In this document: positions 1-8,930 of the stretch, piece by piece
How positions within the stretch are numbered: position 1 is the stretch's first letter
How the letters are laid out: every line of letters begins with the position of its first letter
DNA from: Clostridium ljungdahlii
GTDB taxonomy: Bacteria > Bacillota > Clostridia > Clostridiales > Clostridiaceae
Direction: 5' to 3'
DNA: 64,000 nucleotides
NCBI RefSeq assembly: GCF_001636845.1
Contig: NZ_LITT01000035.1
Span: forward strand, 186,001 to 250,000
Program-made: the position numbers and the translations under genes
Notes under the pieces: generated by a model
Databases searched by the model: none
What the model saw: only the letters and a program-made list of their open reading frames with translations
What the model was told of the DNA's origin: nothing

Positions 1-361
1 ATTAGTAAAATTGATGGAGGATAAAGATAAAAAAGTAAGTAATTATTCTATGGGAATGAAGCAGAGGCTTGCAGTGGCAAGAGCATTTTTATCAAAGCCC
101 AAAATTGTAATATTAGACGAGCCAACTAATGGTCTGGACCCAGAGGGAGTAAGAGATATGAGAGATTTAATTAAAAAATTAGCTAGAGAAAATGGTACAA
201 CTTTCATATATTGCTCTCACATTTTAAATGAAGTACAAAACATATGTAATAGAGTAGCAATGATAAATAAAGGCAGGATAATCATTGAAGACTCTATGGA
301 AAATATGCTTAAAAGTGCTAATTCTCTAGAAGATTATTTTATGAAAGCAGTGGGACTTTGA
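1..361 (+). CDS. ABC transporter ATP-binding protein, C-terminal part (cut by window start)
   Basis: The reading frame is open to the left edge, so the gene begins outside the window; only the C-terminal ~120 residues are visible. The ABC signature (YSMGMKQRL), Walker B (IVILDEPTNGLDP) and H-loop (YCSHIL) follow in order; the Walker A half lies outside. The signature variant is typical of BcrA/drug-exporter ATPases. The stop is one base before the next ATG and two ABC-2 permeases follow on the same strand, so this should be the ATPase of a three-gene exporter operon. The substrate cannot be told. Confidence 0.93.
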   Translation, partial: LVKLMEDKDKKVSNYSMGMKQRLAVARAFLSKPKIVILDEPTNGLDPEGVRDMRDLIKKLARENGTTFIYCSHILNEVQNICNRVAMINKGRIIIEDSMENMLKSANSLEDYFMKAVGL

Positions 362-362
362 T

Positions 363-1049
363 ATGATTAAAAATGAATTTATAAAATTTTTTACTCCTTT
401 AAAAATATCAATATATGGAGGTATCATACTTATATTCATCTTATTGAATGATGTACTATTTGCAGATAAAGCCTCCGCCATAGTTACTTTTCATACTTTG
501 CTTTATAACGATATATCTTCACTTATATTTATGCTTCCAATAATTTTATCACCGATAGTTTCAGATATGATTACACGTGATTATGAATGTGGCTGCATGA
601 AATTTTTTATAATTTATAAAAGCAAATCAAAAGTACTTTTATGCAAAATAATTTCTCTTATCCTAATAACAGGCATTATGATAATTTTTACATTTACTAT
701 TTTGAATGTGATTTATATTTTCAAAGATTCAGTGCAAATTGATATATTTTTAGATATAAAAATGGGATTGCTATTTTTAACTGCACTTATGCCAGTACTA
801 CTTATATATGTTTTAATTTCTATACTAACTAAAAACAGCACTATAATATCATTGCTTGTGTTTCTTCTAATTGTAATGTCAGACTTTATTCCCAAGACAA
901 TTGGGAATATAACTCCACGAAGATTTTTATGGGAATGCCTTTTAAAGAATCAAATTGATAAATTTTCTATAATCTTATTTTCAATATACACTATAGTTCT
1001 TGTATTTTTGAACTTTAAGTTATTCAACAAAAAGGAGCTGATACATTGA
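363..1049 (+). CDS. ABC-2 type transporter permease
   Basis: A 228-residue very hydrophobic protein with about six membrane spans, short loops and no extracellular domain, as in ABC-2 permeases of BcrAB/NatB-like exporters. It starts one base after the ATPase stop and its TGA stop overlaps the TTG start of the next permease, so the three genes are translationally coupled. It is probably one half of a heterodimeric membrane channel energised by the upstream ATPase. The family is inferred from hydropathy and context; I recognise no signature motif. Confidence 0.82.
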   Translation: MIKNEFIKFFTPLKISIYGGIILIFILLNDVLFADKASAIVTFHTLLYNDISSLIFMLPIILSPIVSDMITRDYECGCMKFFIIYKSKSKVLLCKIISLILITGIMIIFTFTILNVIYIFKDSVQIDIFLDIKMGLLFLTALMPVLLIYVLISILTKNSTIISLLVFLLIVMSDFIPKTIGNITPRRFLWECLLKNQIDKFSIILFSIYTIVLVFLNFKLFNKKELIH

Positions 1050-1846
1050 TACTTAAACTTTTTAAAAATGAAATCATAAAAATGCTGCATTCTAAAAAGT
1101 TATATGTACTTATGGTATTTGTCATATTCATGATTGCAGCAATATGTTATATGATATATTTAGATAGAGGGCATATAATGAATAATGCACCTATAGCACG
1201 TAACTACAGCAATCAGCTTAAAATGGATATATTAAATATGAATAGTGTAATATTTTTAAAACAATTCAGCACAGAATTTATATTTAGGACAGTAGTACCC
1301 TACTTTGCATTCTTTATGACTGTATTTTCAGTTAGCATATTTGGTGAAGATTTTTTTAGTGGGAACATGAAATACTTTGCAAGATTAACTAAAGATCATG
1401 TTAATGTATTTAAAGCCAAAGTACTTAGTATCATTTTTTATTCAGCACTAGTAGTTATTTTGACATTGATATTAGGATTTACAATAAGTTCCTTTGTTTT
1501 TAAATTGAGTTTTGATGGTTTAGGAAAAATTGTATTAATTTATTTATCTGCAATAATTCCAGTTGCTTCATTTGGATTAATCATAGGAATAATATCTTTG
1601 TTTTTTAAAAACACGACAATTAGCATAGCTATAGGTATTGTAAGTTCAATATTTTTAACTGTTTCAGACAGACTTACAATCACAAGTAACTTTTCACCTA
1701 TAGGAGTACTTGGTCTTATGGAGAAGTTCAGAGCTAACAATATATCGTTGATCTCTTTGCTGATAGTAAATGGAGTATCAGTCATCCATTTGCTAGTTGC
1801 TTATTTCATAGGAAAAAAACTGTTCAAAAATAAGGAATTTGTCTGA
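1046..1846 (+). CDS. ABC-2 type transporter permease (TTG start)
   Basis: A 266-residue integral membrane protein with an N-terminal amphipathic stretch, one span near residues 20-40, a longer outer loop (about 45-85) and a cluster of C-terminal spans. This is the ABC-2 layout. The start is TTG at 1046, overlapping the preceding TGA, with SD AAAGGAG 8 bases upstream. It is the likely partner subunit of the permease at 363-1049. It ends 11 bases before a convergent gene, and no clear terminator separates them. Confidence 0.83.
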   Translation: MILKLFKNEIIKMLHSKKLYVLMVFVIFMIAAICYMIYLDRGHIMNNAPIARNYSNQLKMDILNMNSVIFLKQFSTEFIFRTVVPYFAFFMTVFSVSIFGEDFFSGNMKYFARLTKDHVNVFKAKVLSIIFYSALVVILTLILGFTISSFVFKLSFDGLGKIVLIYLSAIIPVASFGLIIGIISLFFKNTTISIAIGIVSSIFLTVSDRLTITSNFSPIGVLGLMEKFRANNISLISLLIVNGVSVIHLLVAYFIGKKLFKNKEFV

Positions 1847-1857
1847 AATTTTCCCAA

Positions 1858-2247
1858 TCATTTTTGATCTTCCTTCATGGAGTTTATTTCTTCAAATCTT
1901 TTCTCTGCTGCGTTTATTGCCTCTACACCTGCTTTACATAAGACATTAATACCCTTAACAATAGTTACAATCACAAATGCTTCTACTAATTCTTCCATAG
2001 TCAAGCCTGCTTCTATGGCAGCAACGGCATGTGACTTTGCACCACTTACTTCATCATCTAAACTATCTAATATGGTAAAAATTAATTCTCTTGTTTTTTT
2101 AGGTAAATGTCCTTCTTGAACTGATTCACGCATGGTTAAATAACCCTTTAATCCATCAGGACAATATTTAGATAGAGCTTTAGCAAAAGGCGGGTCCCAT
2201 TTTAATTCATTCTTATAATAATCAAGTATACTTTCTAAATCTTTCAC
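1858..2247 (-). CDS. Carboxymuconolactone decarboxylase (CMD/AhpD-like) family protein
   Basis: About 129 residues, all helical. The CMD core includes the KSHAVAAIEAG segment around the family's conserved histidine, but there is no CxxC pair, so an AhpD-type peroxidase role is unlikely. I place the start at GTG 2247, which has a strong GGGGG SD eight bases upstream. An ATG at 2268 in the same frame has no clear SD. It is a single gene convergent with the ABC exporter. The physiological substrate is unknown. Confidence 0.78.
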   Translation of the reverse strand: MKDLESILDYYKNELKWDPPFAKALSKYCPDGLKGYLTMRESVQEGHLPKKTRELIFTILDSLDDEVSGAKSHAVAAIEAGLTMEELVEAFVIVTIVKGINVLCKAGVEAINAAEKRFEEINSMKEDQK

Positions 2248-2326
2248 AATTAATTCCCCCATTTTCATAATATATTATTTATTCCTTTATTCTACATTTT
2301 CATTATAGTATAAAAGATATTTTAAA

Positions 2327-2375
2327 TATAGGGTTTTCTAACTTAAAAATCAACTTATACGCAGGCATACTTTTA
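2327..2375 (-). repeat. R1 repeat fragment (R1-A, one end only)
   Basis: Starts with TATAGGG and continues through the R1 end arm AAAATCAACTTATAC and the following GCAGGCATA, as in full copies R1-H and R1-I, then departs from the family. It is a truncated R1 end lying beyond the terminator of the serine hydrolase gene. Confidence 0.7.
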
Positions 2376-2407
2376 TTGTGATACTTCTTTTTTGTGTATC
2401 TAAAATT

Positions 2408-2447
2408 CAAAAAGCTGCTGACAAAATATTTTATCAACAGCCCTACT
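2408..2447 (-). terminator. Rho-independent terminator of the serine hydrolase gene
   Basis: Read on the minus strand, an eight-pair stem (GCTGTTGA with TCAGCAGC, one G-T pair) encloses a self-complementary AAAATATTTT and is followed by a T run. It lies just after the stop at 2475. Confidence 0.8.
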
Positions 2448-2474
2448 AGTACAAAATACTATATTGTTTAATTT

Positions 2475-4310
2475 TTAATTAATTTTATCACCATGATACT
2501 GCATTCCATAACCAGGCATGTTAATGGTAATGCCTGTAATTTGTCCATTTGAATTTTTATCAAATGTAGTATCCCCATATAAAGTTCTCATAAAGAATTT
2601 ATCCTGAGATTCAGCAAAAAGCTCATATTTTTGATTTGCTCCATCTGCTAAATAATAAAGGTGCCCATCTTCATTTGTTATTGAAATATTTCCCATATCC
2701 TTAGATTTATATTTACCTGTATATTTATTTAATACACTATTATGAAGTTTTATAACATTCTTTGCCTTAGGCATACTATAGCTATTTCCAAGTGCTATAT
2801 TTGAAAGCGTATATGTAAGTGGATTTATAGTATAGTATCCTGAATTTGTAAGTATGATTATACTTAAACCTTTATCTGTATACCTTGCTATATTGCTTGT
2901 AAATCCAAGTATATTTCCACCATGAAAAACTTCATGACCATTATCTCCATCAGCTATCATCCAGCCATACCCATAGTAGATGCCGCTTCCTTTTGCCATT
3001 TCAACATACTTTGAAAACATTTTGTCCATAGTTTTCTTGCTTACAAGCTTTTCTGTATCAAGTGCCATATTCCATCTATATAAGTCTTCTGTAGTAGAAT
3101 ATAAATTACCTGCTCCATGTACACCATCAACTATAATTTCATCGCTTATTGGTGTTACATCCAAATATCCTTGATATCCACTTGAATTATACATTTTTTC
3201 TTTTCCTATATAGCCAATTCCTGTATCATTCATATTTAGTGGTTTAAATATATTCTTATTTAAATAACTTTCATAATTCATTCCACTTACTTTTTCAACT
3301 ATATATCCAAGCAATAGATATCCTGAATTAGAATACTCAAATTGAGTACCTGGTTTAAAATCAAGAGGCTGATTCTTAAAAAAGTTAATTGCAGTATTTA
3401 TATTTTGCAAGTCCTCAGGCTTCATATTCAAAAATCCAGGTATCTCATTTAAACTTTTAATACCGGATGTATGAGTAAGTAAATTATAGATAGTTATTTC
3501 ATCTCCATGGGGAAAATCAGGTACATACTTTGAAAGTTTATCTTGTTCACTTAAGAGTCCCTTTTGTTCAAGCTGCATTATTGCCATTGCCGTAAATTGT
3601 TTTGTCATTGAACCTATCAAGAATCTAGTTTGAGATGTATTTTTGATGTTTTGTTCAAAGTTTGCCATACCATACCCTCTATTTAAGAGTATATTTCCAT
3701 CTTTAGCAACTAAAACACTTCCATGAAAGTTATCTGATTTTTGTAAGGCAGTTAAATAATCATTCAACTTTGCAGCAATTATTTTATCATTTGTATAAAC
3801 TAATTGCTTATTGAAGCTATCTTCAGTATTTTTTTTCATATCAGATATTTTGACTATCTGAGTAGTACTGTCCCAATCAACTAATTCATTAAATGCTTCA
3901 CTAAAAAACTCAAGTGGTACAAAAACTTGTCCATAATTTATTATTGGAATTGTGGAAAGCGTAATAGCCTTACCATTAGCAGTTACTTTCTCATCTCCAC
4001 TTTTAAATGTAACATTTAAATTAGAACCTTTTATTGTAATATTACCGTCTTTAACCTGTAAGACAGCATCACTTCTGATTTGTTTAAGTATTGGAATAAG
4101 TGGCATCATAACTTTTGAATTTGAATTTACGTATGGTTTTGGATCTAATATAATTGCTTTATCATTTATCTTTACTACAATTGAACTAGTTTTAGATTCA
4201 GTTATAGCTGTTCCGGTCCCAGCAATTACTTGTGCACTTACAGGCGTTACAGCTGAATAAGTGACAAGAGTAAGCGATACAAGAAGACCTGATATACACT
4301 TTTTAATCAT
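2475..4310 (-). CDS. Secreted serine hydrolase with copper-amine-oxidase-type N-domain and class C beta-lactamase domain
   Basis: 611 residues. A signal peptide (about 1-27) is followed by a copper amine oxidase N-terminal-like domain (about 45-155), a common stalk or wall-associated module in clostridial exported proteins. A beta-lactamase/transpeptidase-like domain (about 185-500) carries SMTK (S234, K237), YSN (326-328) and HGG (463-465), the three catalytic boxes of class C-type penicillin-recognising hydrolases. A C-terminal beta-rich domain follows. It is likely an esterase, D-aminopeptidase or beta-lactamase-related wall enzyme; true beta-lactamase activity is not shown. It has its own promoter with two operators and a terminator. 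Confidence 0.9.
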   Translation of the reverse strand: MIKKCISGLLVSLTLVTYSAVTPVSAQVIAGTGTAITESKTSSIVVKINDKAIILDPKPYVNSNSKVMMPLIPILKQIRSDAVLQVKDGNITIKGSNLNVTFKSGDEKVTANGKAITLSTIPIINYGQVFVPLEFFSEAFNELVDWDSTTQIVKISDMKKNTEDSFNKQLVYTNDKIIAAKLNDYLTALQKSDNFHGSVLVAKDGNILLNRGYGMANFEQNIKNTSQTRFLIGSMTKQFTAMAIMQLEQKGLLSEQDKLSKYVPDFPHGDEITIYNLLTHTSGIKSLNEIPGFLNMKPEDLQNINTAINFFKNQPLDFKPGTQFEYSNSGYLLLGYIVEKVSGMNYESYLNKNIFKPLNMNDTGIGYIGKEKMYNSSGYQGYLDVTPISDEIIVDGVHGAGNLYSTTEDLYRWNMALDTEKLVSKKTMDKMFSKYVEMAKGSGIYYGYGWMIADGDNGHEVFHGGNILGFTSNIARYTDKGLSIIILTNSGYYTINPLTYTLSNIALGNSYSMPKAKNVIKLHNSVLNKYTGKYKSKDMGNISITNEDGHLYYLADGANQKYELFAESQDKFFMRTLYGDTTFDKNSNGQITGITINMPGYGMQYHGDKIN

Positions 4311-4398
4311 TCACACATTCATCCTTTCAAATTTTTGATTGAGGGATTGCATTTTACAAATCTGACTTACCTTCAATAAAACTCCCCTCTTATCAATA

Positions 4399-4454
4399 TA
4401 TCATTAAATGATACATTATAAATAAAATATATCATTTAATGATATATATGTCAA
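4399..4454 (-). promoter_or_regulatory. Promoter with two 15-bp operator palindromes before the serine hydrolase
   Basis: On the minus strand, TTGACA (4454-4449), a 17-base spacer and TATATT (4431-4426) form a near-ideal vegetative promoter. TATCATT-T-AATGATA (4430-4444) fills most of the spacer and touches the -10 box. A second copy, its exact complement (4399-4413), lies just downstream of the expected start. The centres are 31 bp apart, about three helical turns. This is the geometry of a dimeric repressor binding on one DNA face. No regulator gene is adjacent. Confidence 0.75.
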
Positions 4455-4556
4455 TGTATAGCTTTATTTCCTATATGCCTAAATTATACCGTGATTTCGA
4501 TAAGTAATATTAAAGAAAGTCTTAAGAAAAACTTAAGATTAATTCCCCCATTTTTG

Positions 4557-4654
4557 ATATGTATCCTCTAACTTAAAAATCAACTTATACTTCGATATTT
4601 TTAATTATTAAAAATATCCCAAGTATAAGTTGATTTTTCTTTGGAAACTCTATA
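4557..4654. repeat. R1 mini-repeat (R1-B)
   Basis: Both R1 ends are present: arm 4575-4592 pairs perfectly over 18 bases with 4621-4638. The long interior and the conserved loop are replaced by a 25-base AT palindrome (4594-4618). It ends four bases after the nitroreductase stop codon and would form a hairpin at that gene's 3' end. Confidence 0.8.
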
Positions 4655-4658
4655 AATT

Positions 4659-5216
4659 TTACTTAGAAAATATTAAAGGTTTTTTTCTTTCTGGTGGAGT
4701 CAATTTAGTTTTCATATATCCCATGCTCATGGTAGAAACCAATTCATACTTTTCAGGTACCCCATGTTTTTCTTTAAATTCTTTTGTATTTAATAGAGCC
4801 TCTGCAAATCCAATCCAGCAAGTTCCAATTCCCATGCTGTGAGCTGCAAGCATAATATTTCCTGCTGCAAGACTGCAGTCATAAACATGCCAGTGAGATT
4901 CTTTATTTCCGTAAATAACTAGTACTGTACCTGCATTATTAAATATATTATATTTAGGATTCTTCAACCAACTTTCATATTGACTTAAGTAGGGATATTT
5001 TTCAATATTGTTCAATAAATACTGTTTCGTAGTTTCAGATAAAGAATCTATTTCACCTTTGTCCTGAATAACTACAAATCCCCATGGTTCAAGACCTGAT
5101 CCAGTTGAAGCTTTTGTTCCAAGCTCTATAAGATTAGTTATAGTTTCTTTAGATATTACTTCATCTGTATATGCTCGAACACTCCTTTTACCGTTAATGC
5201 ATTCTAAAACTTCCAT
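4659..5216 (-). CDS. Nitroreductase family protein (FMN-dependent)
   Basis: 185 residues, a normal size for small nitroreductase-family flavoproteins. The N-terminus (ECINGKRSVRAYTDE) matches the family's FMN-binding R-S-x-R region. Further on come EPWGFVV (a substrate-pocket region) and the C-terminal GIGTCWIGFAEA glycine motif that binds FMN. Such enzymes reduce nitro compounds or quinones with NAD(P)H, or serve as dehydrogenases. The natural substrate is unknown. It is monocistronic with its own promoter; the 3' end carries the R1-B hairpin. Confidence 0.88.
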   Translation of the reverse strand: MEVLECINGKRSVRAYTDEVISKETITNLIELGTKASTGSGLEPWGFVVIQDKGEIDSLSETTKQYLLNNIEKYPYLSQYESWLKNPKYNIFNNAGTVLVIYGNKESHWHVYDCSLAAGNIMLAAHSMGIGTCWIGFAEALLNTKEFKEKHGVPEKYELVSTMSMGYMKTKLTPPERKKPLIFSK

Positions 5217-5283
5217 TTTATTACCCCTTTCAACACATGTTTTATAAATCTTTTAATAACCAATATTCTATGTTTCTAATTTG

Positions 5284-5312
5284 TTTATAGTTTATTTTTC
5301 TTTTATTGTCAA
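5284..5312 (-). promoter_or_regulatory. Promoter of the nitroreductase gene
   Basis: Minus-strand TTGACA (5312-5307), 17-base spacer, TATAAA (5289-5284), leaving a leader of about 60 bases before the start at 5216. Confidence 0.65.
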
Positions 5313-5411
5313 TAAAAAACACAAGAAAATTTATAGGAATAATTTTTATATATGATTCAAATAATTAAATTAATAACTATTTTTCAATAAAAAGTGAAGG
5401 TGATATTAACA

Positions 5412-5651
5412 ATGGGTTATTATGGATATGGAATGATGGGATACGGCTGGGGACTTCTTATGATGATATGTATGATTGCCTTAACAATTTTAGCTGCTGT
5501 GGCTCTTATACGCTACCTTCATCAATCAAGCAAGCCAAATAACCAAACATCTGGAAACAATAATGCCTTAAACATACTTAATGAAAGGTATGCCAGAGGA
5601 GAACTAACTGAAGAAGAATATAGAAATAAGAAAACACAAATTCAATCATAA
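5412..5651 (+). CDS. Small SHOCT-domain membrane protein
   Basis: 79 residues if begun at ATG 5412, which has SD AAGGTGA about nine bases upstream; a GTG at 5394 in frame has none. A Gly/Tyr/Met-rich N-terminus (MGYYGYGMMGYGWG) leads into one membrane span (about 15-35). A linker and a C-terminal SHOCT motif (LNERYARGELTEEEYRNKK) follow. SHOCT is a short helical oligomerisation module at the C-termini of small membrane proteins. The function is unknown. The gene is single and ends at a bidirectional terminator. Confidence 0.85.
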   Translation: MGYYGYGMMGYGWGLLMMICMIALTILAAVALIRYLHQSSKPNNQTSGNNNALNILNERYARGELTEEEYRNKKTQIQS

Positions 5652-5659
5652 CATTATGT

Positions 5660-5694
5660 AAAAAATACCAGTAAGAATCACCTGGTATTTTTTA
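5660..5694. terminator. Bidirectional terminator between SHOCT and chemoreceptor genes
   Basis: AAATACCAG (5663-5671) pairs with CTGGTATTT (5682-5690), with T runs on both strands. It serves the two convergent genes. Confidence 0.85.
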
Positions 5695-5706
5695 ATTTCA
5701 TCCGTA

Positions 5707-6693
5707 TTATTTCTCTTTCATCTTTTCTGCAAAAATAGCATCAAGCTGTTCTAAGAAATTGATTATATCTGAAAATATTACTGACTTTTTGGATGACTGC
5801 ACATTTAAATCATTAATCTCGTCTTTTACAATTTTTGAAGAGCTAATTATTTTTCTTATATCATTTGATATTTCTTCAGCTTCCCTTTTATTACTGCTTA
5901 TAGAACTATTGATTTCTCCCGATTTTTCTTTTACTTCCTCGGATGAATTAAGAATTTCCGTAAAAACTTGTTCTGTACTTTCCGCCGAGGATATTCCTTC
6001 CTTTAAAGCTGATCTTGAATTTTCTACAGATCCAGATAAATCTCCCACATTTCCATTCATATCTGCCATCTTTTTATTTATACCTTCTACCAGCTCCTTA
6101 GTTGAATCTGCAAGCTTTCCAACTTCTTCAGCAACAACTGCAAATCCTTTTCCTGCTTCTCCTGCTCTTGCCGCTTCAATATTAGCATTTAAAGCCAAAA
6201 GATTCGTCTCATTAGCTATATCATTTATACTGCTTGACAGCTCTCCTATGTCATTGAAGGAATTTTTAAGTACTGTAAATGTATCTGCAAATTCCTTCAT
6301 GCTGTTTTCTATATTATTCATTTTATCTTTTAAATCACCAATGATAACTTTCGCATCGTCTAAAGACTTTATAGAGTTATCTGCAGCAGAATTTATATTA
6401 TTTGAACTTTCCGCAAAATAATTAAAGTTATCATTGAAGTTATTTAGCACATCTCCAATTTTACTTATACTTTGAGAAACGTGATTAAATGTATTTGAAA
6501 CATCATATACAGCCTTTGATATAGTAATTTCACTGTCCATAAGGTTGGACATTCTTTCTTGTACATAACTTAAACTATAATTAATATATTTATTCTCATC
6601 AACATCATCAATTGACTTAATTTCTCTTTCTTCACTGCAGCAATTACTATCTACCATATCCAATTCTTCATTTTTTTTAAATATTCTAAGCAT
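5707..6693 (-). CDS. Soluble methyl-accepting chemotaxis protein signalling domain
   Basis: 328 residues with no signal peptide or membrane span. The C-terminal ~230 residues are the long coiled-coil hairpin of chemoreceptors, including the highly conserved tip around [16 protein letters not shown] and [15 protein letters not shown] that binds CheA/CheW. The N-terminal ~65 residues are acidic and match no sensor domain I know. The gene begins 18 bases after the FIST sensor gene on the same strand, so the two are probably co-translated. FIST may supply the ligand-sensing half, which is an inference from context. Confidence 0.9.
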   Translation of the reverse strand: MLRIFKKNEELDMVDSNCCSEEREIKSIDDVDENKYINYSLSYVQERMSNLMDSEITISKAVYDVSNTFNHVSQSISKIGDVLNNFNDNFNYFAESSNNINSAADNSIKSLDDAKVIIGDLKDKMNNIENSMKEFADTFTVLKNSFNDIGELSSSINDIANETNLLALNANIEAARAGEAGKGFAVVAEEVGKLADSTKELVEGINKKMADMNGNVGDLSGSVENSRSALKEGISSAESTEQVFTEILNSSEEVKEKSGEINSSISSNKREAEEISNDIRKIISSSKIVKDEINDLNVQSSKKSVIFSDIINFLEQLDAIFAEKMKEK

Positions 6694-6711
6694 ACATGTT
6701 CTCCCTTGTAT

Positions 6712-7812
6712 TTATTCAAAAACACCAACTACCATAGTTTGATTAAAATGATAATCTCCTATTTGTTCACCATAGCTTGCAAATCCTACATAATCTCCAA
6801 GTTCACCTAATTGTTTTGCAAACTTCTCTGCGAAACCTTCCTTTTGAAAAAGCATGGTTCTCGCAATACAATTGATCACAATGGCACATGAGATATGATC
6901 AAAATCATTGTTTATTTTAGCTATGGTGGATTTTAATATTTCTTTATAATTATCAGGCTCAAGTAAAACCACACTGGTATTTTTATATATTCTGCTGTAA
7001 TAGGAAATTGCCTTATCATCAATTAGATTCTTATTCGCTGAAATGTATAGATCATTACCTACAACTCTTCCCAATGGATGGGTTGAAAATAGTTGTTCAA
7101 GTCTATTTACAGGAACATTTAATCTTTCAGCAATAACTTCAGCACAGGGTCTTTCATTGAGTTCATACACAATTCTTTTTTTTGGATCTACTTTAGTAGC
7201 TACAAAAGAATGCTTTGTTTTTTTAAATATATTTTCCTTATATATTTTTATTTTTCCACTCAAGTTTCTGATTAACACAAATACACAGTTATTACTATAT
7301 ACCTTTCCATTTAATCCTACATAAGTAGTTTGAAATTCCCCATCATCTGCTGAAGTTCCTCCAAATAAAGGTATTTCATATACTTCTAACAAAGAATTAA
7401 TAGTTGACAAGATCTTTTCTTCACTATTAGTTGTCCCAACACAAAATTCAAGACATACTGTATTATCTGTATCCTTTAATTTACTGATGGACTCTTGTAC
7501 CCTCTGAATATACTTCACTGGATACTTATCTATATCTTCAATTACACCGGCAAAACATTCTATGCCATCTTCAAAACTCATGGCAAGCAGTGCACCACTC
7601 GTAAGTCCATACCTGCAAATTTCTTTGTATGCAGAAGAACCAATTAATATGGAATTGGGAAATTTGTCATGTAGTAATTTGCTAAATTGTTCAAATCGAC
7701 CCTTACTCGTAAAGTAAACTATCAACTTAGGATTAGCAAAATCTTGAGTAGCTTCTTCTAATGCTGACTGGAGATTATTAGATTTTCCTATTCCAACTTT
7801 CGTCTTAATCAT
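6712..7812 (-). CDS. FIST domain sensory protein (FIST-N plus FIST-C)
   Basis: 366 residues from ATG 7812, which has SD AAGGAGA seven bases upstream; a longer frame to 7836 would need TTG and overlaps that SD. An N-terminal FIST domain (about 20-210, including a GTSADDG-type loop) and a C-terminal FIST_C domain (about 220-360, ending YGEQIGDYHFNQT) are visible. FIST proteins are predicted small-ligand (amino-acid-like) sensors found beside chemotaxis and two-component proteins. Here the gene precedes a chemoreceptor signalling domain that lacks any sensor, supporting a two-protein sensing module. No membrane segments are seen. Confidence 0.85.
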   Translation of the reverse strand: MIKTKVGIGKSNNLQSALEEATQDFANPKLIVYFTSKGRFEQFSKLLHDKFPNSILIGSSAYKEICRYGLTSGALLAMSFEDGIECFAGVIEDIDKYPVKYIQRVQESISKLKDTDNTVCLEFCVGTTNSEEKILSTINSLLEVYEIPLFGGTSADDGEFQTTYVGLNGKVYSNNCVFVLIRNLSGKIKIYKENIFKKTKHSFVATKVDPKKRIVYELNERPCAEVIAERLNVPVNRLEQLFSTHPLGRVVGNDLYISANKNLIDDKAISYYSRIYKNTSVVLLEPDNYKEILKSTIAKINNDFDHISCAIVINCIARTMLFQKEGFAEKFAKQLGELGDYVGFASYGEQIGDYHFNQTMVVGVFE

Positions 7813-7852
7813 CTTTAAATTTCTCCTTTTTCTCAAAGTATATATTTATCAA

Positions 7853-8046
7853 GTGATTCTTAGGTTCAGATGGAGTTTGCTTATAAAGATGACTTTCTCC
7901 AGCTGAACCTTATTAACAGTATTCTTAGTGTCTTTAGCACTTAGAATACGTTATTCTTTAGGGGAAGAACTTATCCAGGGACATAGCTGCTCTTTACTCC
8001 CACTTAGAGAAGTGGGAGTATTAAAGTAGGTAGTCATCGGATAAAA
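7853..8046 (+). repeat. R2 structured repeat, copy R2-1
   Basis: A run of hairpins: GGTTCAG..CTGAACC with inner TGGAG/CTCCA, then ATTCTTAGTG..CACTTAGAAT. The core follows, closed by TTATCC (7971-7976) with GGATAA (8039-8044) and containing the CTCCCACTT/AAGTGGGAG stem and the conserved strand GTAGTCATC. It lies between the FIST gene and the ABC permease gene, antisense to both. It shares the core with copies at 29.8, 30.8 and 37.8 kb. No ORF is present. Confidence 0.75.
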
Positions 8047-8112
8047 TAAGTTACATTTTTTATAGTATAATTGTAATCCTTTACTCTCTAAATTTCTACA
8101 TTTTTTGATAAT

Positions 8113-8164
8113 AAAAAAAGATTACCTTTTTAACTATATACAAATCATTAAAAAGTAATCTTTT
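8113..8164 (-). terminator. Terminator of the GntR-ABC operon
   Basis: Minus strand: AAAGATTACTTTTTAA pairs with TTAAAAAGGTAATCTTT, followed by a T run; it begins 14 bases after the last permease stop codon. Confidence 0.85.
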
Positions 8165-8177
8165 CATTAGATTTCTT

Positions 8178-8825
8178 TTACATATCTTTCTTACCATATA
8201 CTTTTACGGATATAGAATAGGAAACTACCATAACTAAAATTGTTATTAAAAATAACATAATAGGCAAGTACTGCAAAATAATGTGCATATATTGTACAGC
8301 TAAAGGAGAAAGTTTTAATTTCGCAAATTTGGATCTGACAATAATTTCGCCAGCAGGTGCTAAAAAAATTAAAAGCATGAGAATACGTGACTTCTCCACT
8401 CCAAATTTATAAATAACAGGTAACATAACACTTATAAACAAAAAACCGCCTGCCATGGCTACTCCATTGACTGTAAATATTTCTATGACATCTAAATTAT
8501 GTTTATTAATTCCCTGGGCAAATCCCAGAGCTGTTGCTAGTAATGCCCCAATAAAAATTACAATAATGGAAACCAGATATTTTGAGAGGACTACATCTCT
8601 TCTTGTAACCGGCATGATAAGTGCATATTTATCCCACTTTGCTGTATTGTCGTATGACATGGTATTTATAACAAGTATACTTCCAATAAGTATTATAAAT
8701 ACATTCCAAACCTCCATATTAGTGCCCCATAAAAAATTTAATAAGCTAAAGACCACAATTCCAATATACAAAGATTTTCCACTACTTTTTAAGTTATACA
8801 AATCCTTTAAAATCAACCCATTCAT
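8178..8825 (-). CDS. ABC-2 family permease (second of two tandem paralogues)
   Basis: 215 residues and about six membrane spans. It begins GLILKDLYNLK, typical of small ABC-2 permeases of YtrA/GntR-controlled exporters. It is clearly paralogous to the product of 8931-9581, sharing NTMSYDN/NTITYDN, WDKYAL and MPVTRRDVVLSKYLVS, so the two genes arose by tandem duplication. They probably form a heterodimeric channel with the ATPase at 9581-10438. It is last in the operon, with a terminator directly after. Confidence 0.85.
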   Translation of the reverse strand: MNGLILKDLYNLKSSGKSLYIGIVVFSLLNFLWGTNMEVWNVFIILIGSILVINTMSYDNTAKWDKYALIMPVTRRDVVLSKYLVSIIVIFIGALLATALGFAQGINKHNLDVIEIFTVNGVAMAGGFLFISVMLPVIYKFGVEKSRILMLLIFLAPAGEIIVRSKFAKLKLSPLAVQYMHIILQYLPIMLFLITILVMVVSYSISVKVYGKKDM

Positions 8826-8930
8826 TATTTATCACCTCTCGTATAAAATAGCCTGATATTCGTCTGCCATAAGACTTGTTACATATCCTTTAAAATCATA
8901 TTAATATGTAAAAATGGATAAATAAACATT

